In this document: positions 1 to 6,834 of the stretch, piece after piece
Layout of the letters: each line of letters opens with the position of its first letter
How positions within the stretch are numbered: the stretch's first letter is position 1
DNA from: Comamonas thiooxydans
GTDB lineage: Bacteria; Pseudomonadota; Gammaproteobacteria; Burkholderiales; Burkholderiaceae_C
Reading direction: 5' to 3'
DNA: 64,000 nt
Assembly: GCF_000964545.1 (NCBI RefSeq)
Contig: NZ_BBVD01000009.1
Coordinates: 186,001-250,000 of the forward strand
Translations under genes and position numbers: made by a program
The notes under the pieces: generated by a model
The model's input: only the letters and a program-made list of their open reading frames with translations
The model's database searches: none
What the model was told of the DNA's origin: nothing

Positions 1-186
1 GCGTATGCAGTGGCGCAAATCCTCGCTAGACATACCATCGGCCGCCCAGGCCGCGTCCACACGCAGACGCTCGCGCGAGGTATCGATCTGGTAATGCGCT
101 GCCACTGCCAGGACGGCGTCCAGCCAGCCCTGCATCAATGGCGGCAATTGCTTGGCGCTTGCCTGCTCGGCAGCCACTTGGTTCAT
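1..186 (-). CDS. Type I secretion system ABC transporter ATPase, N-terminal fragment (cut by window edge)
   Basis: Only the first 62 codons lie in the window; the gene starts at 186 and runs off the left edge. The visible residues (a His-Tyr-Gln-Ile-Asp-Thr-Ser-Arg stretch at about 36-43) match the start of the peptidase-like N-terminal domain of LapB/HlyB-type exporters, which energise one-step export of large adhesins across both membranes. The start codon overlaps the stop of the upstream TolC-type gene as ATGA, so the two are translationally coupled and belong to one operon. The large adhesin further upstream is the obvious substrate. The ATPase motifs are outside the window, so the family call rests on the N-terminus and the context. 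Confidence 0.72.
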   Translation of the reverse strand, partial: MNQVAAEQASAKQLPPLMQGWLDAVLAVAAHYQIDTSRERLRVDAAWAADGMSSEDLRHCIR

Positions 187-1583
187 CGCATCGCTCCCTG
201 GCCCCGGTCACGCAGCCGGGTATCCAGCGCGAACTCATCGGCCAACCGCCCGCTCTGGTACCAACACTCCACAGCCAGCCGCTGCAGGTCATGTGAGCTA
301 TCCACCTGCTCGAAACGTGCGCTGTGATATTCCTGTTCGGCGTTGAGCAGATCCAGCAGCGAGCGTGTGCCCAGTTGCAGATATTGCTCACGGTACAGAT
401 CGCGCGTGATGCGGATGCTGGTGATACGCTGGTCCACCACTGGCTGACGCTCCAACAGACCCAGGCTCTGGTCCTGCGCGTCGCGCAGCGACTGACGCGC
501 CTGGAACTCGGCGTTGGCCACTGCCGCGTCGGCGGCCTCCAGCGCATGGCCGGCCGCGCGCTGGCGTGCCTGGTTGCGCCCACCTTCGAACAGCGGTGCC
601 GAGACATTGAACATCACGCGCATGTCCACATCCGGATAACCTGCCGGACGCGAGGCTGCATTCAACCCGCGCGAGGCCGAGCCATCCACCGACAGCGTCG
701 GCATGAGTTGCGCATCTGCTGCCTTCAATTCGGCCTGGGCCTGCGCTCGCTGCCCCTGGGCCCGGCGCACCGCTGCCGTGGGTTGCACCTGCGCGGCGGC
801 GCAGGCCTGCGGCAGAGCATCAGGCACACCGCCTTTTCCTGTATTCGCTTCACCCACTGTCGGCGGCGTCTGCAACCCGGTCAGAGCCATCAGCCGCGCT
901 TGCCAACGGCGCGCCTGCGCCTCGTAATTGATTACTTGGCCGCGCGCGCCATCCATGCGTGACTGCGCTTGCATAAAGTCCGAGCGGGTGCTCGCGCCCT
1001 TGACCTGACGCTCACGCGCCAGTTCGGCCAGCGCACCCACTCCCTTAAGCTGATCTTGTGCAATCGCCGCCATGGACTGCTGGCGGCGCAGCTCCACCCA
1101 GGCCTGCGCAGCCTCGCGAGCTACATCGTCGGTGGACAGATAAACCTGCGCCTGGGCAACCTCGATGCTGGCCTCGGCCTGCTGCACGGCGCTGTCCACC
1201 TTGCCGAAGTCGTACAACATCTGCGACACCGAGACGCTGGCGTCATAGACACGCCGCGAGGTATAGGGATAGACATCTCGGTTGTTCACCTGCGCCCCCA
1301 ACCCGCCCTTGACCTGCGGGTAGTAACCGGCGCGGGCCGAAGCCACGCCCTCGTCCGCTCCCAGCAACTGCCCCTGCGCCGTGCGCACGGCAGGGTGCCA
1401 TGCCACAGCCGCCTGTACCGCTGCACGCATATCCATGGCCTGGCCTGGCCTGGCTTGGCTTGGCGTGGCTTGGCCCGCGGGCTCTGCCGCATGGGTTCCG
1501 CCCATGGCACAGGCCAGTGCGCCCACTGCGGCGGCATGACGTATGCAAGGCAAAGGGAGTTTGGACTTGATCAACATATCCAT
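183..1583 (-). CDS. TolC-family outer membrane protein of type I secretion
   Basis: Encodes 466 residues, the usual length of LapE/TolC outer-membrane channel proteins that form the exit duct of type I secretion. There is a Sec signal peptide (about 1-33, ending Thr-His-Ala-Ala), then a Pro/Gln/Ala-rich linker encoded by a pentanucleotide repeat. Two TolC repeats follow, with the typical Asp-Phe-Gly-Lys turn and a C-terminal Leu-Leu-Asp-Leu-Leu-Asn-Ala-Glu motif near 410. It sits between the adhesin gene (upstream) and the ABC ATPase gene (ATGA overlap downstream), the usual gene set for export of a giant adhesin. No strong ribosome binding site is visible before the chosen ATG, and an in-frame ATG lies two codons on. 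Confidence 0.9.
   Translation of the reverse strand: MDMLIKSKLPLPCIRHAAAVGALACAMGGTHAAEPAGQATPSQARPGQAMDMRAAVQAAVAWHPAVRTAQGQLLGADEGVASARAGYYPQVKGGLGAQVNNRDVYPYTSRRVYDASVSVSQMLYDFGKVDSAVQQAEASIEVAQAQVYLSTDDVAREAAQAWVELRRQQSMAAIAQDQLKGVGALAELARERQVKGASTRSDFMQAQSRMDGARGQVINYEAQARRWQARLMALTGLQTPPTVGEANTGKGGVPDALPQACAAAQVQPTAAVRRAQGQRAQAQAELKAADAQLMPTLSVDGSASRGLNAASRPAGYPDVDMRVMFNVSAPLFEGGRNQARQRAAGHALEAADAAVANAEFQARQSLRDAQDQSLGLLERQPVVDQRITSIRITRDLYREQYLQLGTRSLLDLLNAEQEYHSARFEQVDSSHDLQRLAVECWYQSGRLADEFALDTRLRDRGQGAMR
1436..1475. repeat. Degenerate pentanucleotide tandem repeat (8 units of TGGCN)
   Basis: Eight consecutive 5-bp units: TGGCC three times, TGGCT twice, TGGCG, TGGCT, TGGCC. They lie inside the TolC-type gene just after the signal peptide, about codons 37-50. 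Since 5 is not a multiple of 3, gain or loss of one unit would shift the reading frame. Confidence 0.85.
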
Positions 1584-1729
1584 CTATCGCTATCTCTGTC
1601 GCTGTTTCACAGCCCGGTATCACGGCACTACAACGCGATCACCGTTCTGCATCGCAGCACCCAGGCCGGCGACACAGACTGTTTGTTCTTCTGATTGCTA
1701 TCGCGTATATAGCTGGCAGCGCTCACAGC

Positions 1730-1766
1730 ACGCCGTTTCAAGCATTTCTCATACTTGAAACGGCGT
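1730..1766. terminator. Strong hairpin between adhesin and TolC genes
   Basis: A perfect 13-bp inverted repeat (arms 1730-1742 and 1754-1766) with an 11-nt loop. A second outer pair (ATAGCTG at 1709-1715, CAGCTAT at 1781-1787) extends the fold. No T-run follows on the minus strand, so it may attenuate read-through or stabilise the adhesin mRNA 3' end rather than be a classical intrinsic terminator. Confidence 0.5.
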
Positions 1767-1803
1767 ACTTCAGTCGCTAGCAGCTATCAAGTTTGATGAA
1801 ATA

Positions 1804-4800
1804 TCAAACGTGCACCGGCTGGAGCAGCTCCTCCTCGGGCAGCGGAGCCGGCATATACAGGGCCAGATCCTGCGGTGCAGCTACAGGCGCTGCGGGTGCA
1901 GCAGGCGCGTCCGCCGAACCCAGTCCTGCGATATTGCCGCCAGCCTCGTCGGCTGCAGTCTGGGGCTGCAGCACATCGTGCAGCGCAGGCAGAGCGGCAG
2001 GATCGTCCGCATCCGTCGCCAGAGCGTCGAGATGCTCCAGGCCCAGGCTCATAGCCATCATCGGCGACGCAAACGGCGTAGGTTTGGGTCCAGGATCCCC
2101 ATGGTCGTAGACCACCTTTACATCCTTGACGGTCGATGCGGTGTCACCATCCATATCCTGAATGGTGTAGCCGAACTTGTCCCAGTAGGACGCCAGCGCC
2201 TTGCCTTCGTAGACATACTTGCCGGTGTCGAACTCCACGGTCAGGGTTCCGCCCGCAGCAGTTTTGACAACAATGATATGCAGGCTTGCATCGTAGACGT
2301 AGGTATCTGCGGCAGGATTGCCTGCCGTGATCAGCATAATGCCCTTCTCATAGGTATAGGTCACACCGTCGACCTCCAGCACATTGACAAATCCGTCGTC
2401 TGCGCCAAAGCCCTCCTGGCCGCTAAGATCGCCCTTAAGCGAGCCTTCTTGCTTTGGCAAGGTGATGGAATCCTTGAGTGCTCCATCCAACTGGCTGGTG
2501 TCGCTGATGATCTTCGCGTCGGTGTCCACACCCTTCGTTCCGTCATAGGCGATAGGACTCACAACCTCCTTGTGCGAAGCATCTAGACTGTTGCCAATGC
2601 CCACGGCGATCGAGTTGATCTTGTTGTCCGTCAGGAATTTGATCCAGATCGCCTCTTCACCCTCCTGGATACCAAAGTCATCTGCGTTGCTATTGGTGCT
2701 CCCATTCAAAGAATCCTTATCGCCACTGCCCCGAGTTGGCTCGCCATCGGTGAAGAAATACGAGACATTCTGCACATTGGCCCCTGTTAGCTTGCCTCCC
2801 GTGGCAAACGCTTCCATAGCCTTGTTCAATGCCGCGTCATAGTTGGTGTTGCCATTGGCAGTCAGTCCTGCCACTAGATTCTTGGCCTCCGTCACCGTCA
2901 TCCACACAGGACTCCGAACGGTCCCGTCCGTGCTGAACGTCACCAACTGCACCTTGACATCACCATACTGGTCATAGCCGTCGATCAGATTCTGAATCGC
3001 CGTCTTGGCTCGCGCCAACCGGGTCGGTATCTCCTGGCCCATGCTGCCTGACAGGTCCAGCGTAATCAGCAAATTGGTCTGAAGCGGAGCCAGATCGATC
3101 AGCAATTCCTGATCGTTATTGAGCACCGGCATATCGTCCTTGACTTCCACGGTGAAGTCGATCGAGTTGGAGATATTCGCACCATCCTTGACGACAGCCT
3201 TGAAGCCCAACTCCAGCAGGTTTTCATCATTGCCGATGGCATGATCCACTGGGCCCTTGAGGGTCACCGTATAGCTTGCCTCGTACTTGCCACCAACCTC
3301 GGTCAGGGCACCGACCTTGACGGTCATGACTTCCTTGGCGCCGGCCATGCCGGTCAGCGTGCTGGTGCTGGCATCCCAGTGCCAGGTCACATCAACGCCG
3401 CCCGACTTGACGCTGCCATCCACAGGGCCCTCCATCTCCACCGAAAAGGTGTTGATGTCCGGCGTCTTGTCCGCATCGGTAAAGGTAATTTTGCCCGTGG
3501 CTGTGGTCGTGCTGCTCAGGTCATCTTTGATGCCGCCGGGCAGTGCTTCTTCCGCAACGTGCAGGACCTTGTCTTCAGGAGCTATCTCCACCACAGGGGC
3601 GGTGTCGTTCAGATCCTTTTCCTGGAGCGTGACTGTGATCTCAGTCTTCCCACCTTCGGTATCGGTTGCCACAACCTTGAGTTGTTGAACGTTGCCGCCC
3701 TTCTCAAAGTCGTTGGCATCCGAAGCCGCTCCAGCCGCTGTCAGCGTGATCTTTCCAGTCAGTGGGTCGATCGCATACCAGCCATTAGGGTCGCTGGCCG
3801 GGTCAATGCTGTAGGTCAACGATATGCTGTCAGTATCGATGGCCTTCACCTGGCCCAGCACTGTGCCTACAGGGCTGTTCTCGTCATAGCTGAAGGTGTA
3901 GTCCGTCACCGGCTGCTCGCCCGGGTCGCCTGGATCGACAAACACCGGTGGCTTGCTCACGGTCACGGTAACGTCCGCCTGCTCGGGCGTGCCGCCATCG
4001 GTCTGCGCTGTGTAAGTGAACTTGGCGTCGCCCACAAAGCCTGCGCTGGGCGTGAACTCCAATTGGCCGCCCACCAGCTTGACGCTGCCGCTGCCGTCGG
4101 TCAGAGCCACCGCAGCACCGCCTTCGGTGATGGCCTTGCCATCGACCTGCGTGATCGTGAGGTTGGCGCCTTCAAAGTCGTCGTTACCCAGCACGTCGAT
4201 GCTGACGGGCTTGTCGTAGCCGGTGGTGGCTGTGTCGTCGATCACGTCCTGCTCGGGCGTGAACTCGACCGTCACCGTGGTGGTGGTCTTGCCGCCCTTG
4301 CCATCGTCCACGATCACCGTGAATGCATCAGGGCCGTTGTAGTCCGGATCGGGGGTGTAGGTGTACTTGCCGGTGTCCTTGTCGATGGTCACCGTGCCGT
4401 GGCTGGGGCCTGTGCCCTGGGTGTAAGTCAGCTCGTCGCCGTCCTTGTCCGTGCCGGTGACCTTGCCATTGAAAGGCTGGTCCTCACCCACGGTGATCTT
4501 GTAGCCACCGCCAGGGCCTGGCGTGAACGTCTGACCGGGGAACTCCGGGTTGCCCGGGTCAATATTGGGATCGGTAGGCTCAGGCAGCTGATTGGCCGCC
4601 ACGGTCACGGTGACATTGGCCGTCTCGGGCGTGCCGCCATCGGTCTGCGCTGTGTAAGTGAACTTGGCGTCGCCCACAAAGCCTGCGCTGGGCGTGAACT
4701 CCAATTGGCCGCCCACCAGCTTGACGCTGCCGCTGCCGTCGGTCAGAGCCACCGCAGCACCGCCTTCGGTGATGGCCTTGCCATCGACCTGCGTGATCGT

Positions 4801-5640
4801 GACGTTGTGGCCTGCGAACTTGTCATTGCCCAACACGTCGACGGTGACGGACTTCCCAAAGCCGGTGCCCTCGATGTCGTCGTACGCATCCTGCTCCGCT
4901 CCGACATTGACCGTCACTGTAGTGGCGGTCTTGCCGCCCTTGCCGTCGTCCACGATCACTTCGAAGCTGTCCGTGCCGGGACCGTTCCAGTCCTTGTTGG
5001 GCGTGTAGGTGTACTCGCCGGTGTTCTTGTCGATGGTCACTGTGCCATGAGCGGGCGGTGTGCCCAATCCGTAGGTCAACGAATCACCATCAGAATCCTG
5101 GCCCACAACCTTGCCATTGAAGGGCTGATCTTCGCGCACAGTGACTTTGTAACCGCCATTGCTGAACTCCTGCCCCGGCACGTGACCCGAGGCACCAGGG
5201 CTCAGCCCTTCATTGGGATCGATGGGCTCTGGAGGATTGTTGACATTCTTGCCACCTCCACCGCTCCCGCCACTCGACACAGCCAGCCCCCCCAGACCCA
5301 ACCCCACAAGCCAAGGCAGCCACGCAGCAACCGACTCATTCGATTCGATCTCAGTGAACTCGAAGCCTTCCCAGGCCCCGCCATATTGACCCCACCAAAG
5401 CACGCCCTGCTGATCTTCCAAGACCAGATCGTTACGCCCTTCCTCTGCATATGCCGCGAAAAATCCGTTCACATAGATTTGCGTGCCATCGACCAAAGTC
5501 AGCACCAGATCATTACCGACACGAGTCGATTTGGTGATCTGTTCCGGTGCAACTTTGAGGATGACTGCAGAAGGCTTATCTAAAACCAGGCCTTGCTCTG
5601 TAAAGGCGACTTTTCCACCAGACTTGTATACGGCTTCCAT
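1804..5640 (-). CDS. Large BapA/LapA-like surface adhesin with Ig-like repeats and a vWA domain
   Basis: Encodes 1,278 residues. The ATG at 5640 is chosen because AAGGAG lies 6 nt upstream; an in-frame ATG ten codons earlier lacks this. Order: BapA-type N-terminal prefix (1-105), a hydrophobic Gly/Leu stretch (107-121) and a Ser/Gly linker. Next come two tandem cadherin/VCBS-like modules (about 160-580) with Gly-Thr-Val-Thr-Ile-Asp and Asp-Asp-Gly-Lys-Gly-Gly-Lys motifs, and a cadherin-like domain (about 590-690). Then a T1SS-143-type domain, a von Willebrand A domain (about 860-1050, MIDAS DLSGSMG), a second T1SS-143-like domain and an acidic Pro/Ala-rich tail. No RTX nonapeptides are visible. 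It is a likely type I secretion substrate for cell adhesion or biofilm, encoded upstream of the matching TolC and ABC genes. Confidence 0.9.
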   Translation of the reverse strand: MEAVYKSGGKVAFTEQGLVLDKPSAVILKVAPEQITKSTRVGNDLVLTLVDGTQIYVNGFFAAYAEEGRNDLVLEDQQGVLWWGQYGGAWEGFEFTEIESNESVAAWLPWLVGLGLGGLAVSSGGSGGGGKNVNNPPEPIDPNEGLSPGASGHVPGQEFSNGGYKVTVREDQPFNGKVVGQDSDGDSLTYGLGTPPAHGTVTIDKNTGEYTYTPNKDWNGPGTDSFEVIVDDGKGGKTATTVTVNVGAEQDAYDDIEGTGFGKSVTVDVLGNDKFAGHNVTITQVDGKAITEGGAAVALTDGSGSVKLVGGQLEFTPSAGFVGDAKFTYTAQTDGGTPETANVTVTVAANQLPEPTDPNIDPGNPEFPGQTFTPGPGGGYKITVGEDQPFNGKVTGTDKDGDELTYTQGTGPSHGTVTIDKDTGKYTYTPDPDYNGPDAFTVIVDDGKGGKTTTTVTVEFTPEQDVIDDTATTGYDKPVSIDVLGNDDFEGANLTITQVDGKAITEGGAAVALTDGSGSVKLVGGQLEFTPSAGFVGDAKFTYTAQTDGGTPEQADVTVTVSKPPVFVDPGDPGEQPVTDYTFSYDENSPVGTVLGQVKAIDTDSISLTYSIDPASDPNGWYAIDPLTGKITLTAAGAASDANDFEKGGNVQQLKVVATDTEGGKTEITVTLQEKDLNDTAPVVEIAPEDKVLHVAEEALPGGIKDDLSSTTTATGKITFTDADKTPDINTFSVEMEGPVDGSVKSGGVDVTWHWDASTSTLTGMAGAKEVMTVKVGALTEVGGKYEASYTVTLKGPVDHAIGNDENLLELGFKAVVKDGANISNSIDFTVEVKDDMPVLNNDQELLIDLAPLQTNLLITLDLSGSMGQEIPTRLARAKTAIQNLIDGYDQYGDVKVQLVTFSTDGTVRSPVWMTVTEAKNLVAGLTANGNTNYDAALNKAMEAFATGGKLTGANVQNVSYFFTDGEPTRGSGDKDSLNGSTNSNADDFGIQEGEEAIWIKFLTDNKINSIAVGIGNSLDASHKEVVSPIAYDGTKGVDTDAKIISDTSQLDGALKDSITLPKQEGSLKGDLSGQEGFGADDGFVNVLEVDGVTYTYEKGIMLITAGNPAADTYVYDASLHIIVVKTAAGGTLTVEFDTGKYVYEGKALASYWDKFGYTIQDMDGDTASTVKDVKVVYDHGDPGPKPTPFASPMMAMSLGLEHLDALATDADDPAALPALHDVLQPQTAADEAGGNIAGLGSADAPAAPAAPVAAPQDLALYMPAPLPEEELLQPVHV
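3982..4160. repeat. Identical 179-bp direct repeat inside adhesin gene, copy 1
   Basis: Base-for-base identical to 4624-4802, offset 642 bp (214 codons, in frame). It encodes the same segment of the second Ig/cadherin-like module. Confidence 0.95.
4624..4802. repeat. Identical 179-bp direct repeat inside adhesin gene, copy 2
   Basis: Identical to 3982-4160. The flanking parts of the two 642-bp modules are similar but diverged, so this block was homogenised or duplicated recently. Confidence 0.95.
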
Positions 5641-6003
5641 GAACTTCTCCTTGATTCCTAACCTTGGCAAAGTTCTGAACCCTCTACTTTGGGGTGCTCA
5701 ATGCCAAATGCTCGCGAATGCTAGGAGTTAGCGATCTGGAACGCTTTTGGAAAAGCGAACATTCCATCTGGCTACCAGACAACGATTCAAAACAAATGTC
5801 AATTTCGCTCTCGGCAGACATTCGCCCCATCACAGCGATGTTTAAAAACAGGAATTTGCTTTTGAATTTCAGAAAAACTTGTAAACAAACGTCAGATTCG
5901 GCGCATCCACGTGACCTTCAGCTCCAAAACGTAACACATCGTTAAAAATCATCTTCACAATCCATAGTTTTTCAAAATAACCATCTAACTTCGGATTGTT
6001 GCC
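5641..6003. promoter_or_regulatory. Divergent intergenic region between adhesin and response regulator genes
   Basis: About 360 bp, visibly richer in A/T than the flanking genes, and free of a convincing gene. It must hold the promoters of the adhesin (leftward) and of the two-component operon (rightward). I cannot assign -35/-10 elements or operators with confidence. Confidence 0.5.
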
Positions 6004-6834
6004 GTGTCTTACTGGTCACCTGCAGGCCCTTCGAGTGAACGAATTCTCGTCATCGACGACAACGTGACTGAACTGAAAATCCTGCTGGAACTGCTTCGAA
6101 GTAATGGCTATCGTCTTTCCGTCGCCATGGATGCCATGCAAGGCTATCGCCGCGCCACTACTCAGCAATTTGACCTAATCCTATTGGACGTAAATATGGG
6201 CAACGTAGATGGATTTGCCGCCTGCAGGCTATTGAAGGCAGATCCATCCACAGTAGGTATACCCGTTATCTTTGTGACTTCTTGTGCCTCCCCCAAAGAG
6301 CGTCTAATGGGGTTGCAGTTAGGTGCTGTGGACTACATTCCAAAGCCGTTCGACATCAATGAAGTTTTAGCGCGTGTGGAAATCCACTTGGCTTTGGCGA
6401 AACGCCAGGGAATGCAACATCAAGATGTTCGCGCTTCACCAGAGCCGCAACCGTCAGTCCCTGCTCTTGAGCGAGTAACGGAAACACTGAGCATCGATCA
6501 CAATTTAACGTTGCTGCGAGCGGCCCAGCAGTTGGTGCTTTCTGATTTGTCCAAGGTTCCTACTCTGCCTGAATTAGCCTCCAAATTAGGCACCAATGAA
6601 AAGCGCTTAACACGCGTCTTCCAGGCGCACACAGGCAGCACGGTTTACAAGTTCATCCGGGAGACTCGCCTTCACGAAGCTCAACGCATGCTTGCTAGCT
6701 CTGCCATGCATATAGAGGAAGTTGCGGCAGCGGTAGGATTTTCCAGCGCTGCTAATTTCTCATCCGCCTTTCATTCCTATTTTGGGTGTACTCCATCATC
6801 TTTTCGGCGCTCATACATGAGTGCAAAACCATGA
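6004..6834 (+). CDS. Response regulator with receiver and AraC-type DNA-binding domain
   Basis: Encodes 276 residues starting at GTG. The receiver domain (about 12-125) has the acidic pair Asp18-Asp19, phospho-acceptor Asp62 in LLDVNMG, Ser/Thr at 92-93 and Lys114 in PKPFD. A linker follows, then an AraC/XylS double helix-turn-helix (about 165-272) with the usual Gly-Phe-Ser-Ser-Ala-Ala-Asn-Phe-Ser-Ser-Ala-Phe second helix and final Pro-Ser-Ser-Phe-Arg. AraC-type output is less common than OmpR or NarL output. The stop overlaps the ATG of the histidine kinase (ATGA), so they form one operon. Divergence from the adhesin gene makes that gene a plausible target, by inference only. Confidence 0.9.
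   Translation: MSYWSPAGPSSERILVIDDNVTELKILLELLRSNGYRLSVAMDAMQGYRRATTQQFDLILLDVNMGNVDGFAACRLLKADPSTVGIPVIFVTSCASPKERLMGLQLGAVDYIPKPFDINEVLARVEIHLALAKRQGMQHQDVRASPEPQPSVPALERVTETLSIDHNLTLLRAAQQLVLSDLSKVPTLPELASKLGTNEKRLTRVFQAHTGSTVYKFIRETRLHEAQRMLASSAMHIEEVAAAVGFSSAANFSSAFHSYFGCTPSSFRRSYMSAKP

Noticed and set aside
3241..5583. A 780-codon open frame on the plus strand opposite the adhesin gene
   Set aside because: It is the antisense shadow of the repeated Ig-like modules; it repeats with them and has no domain of its own.
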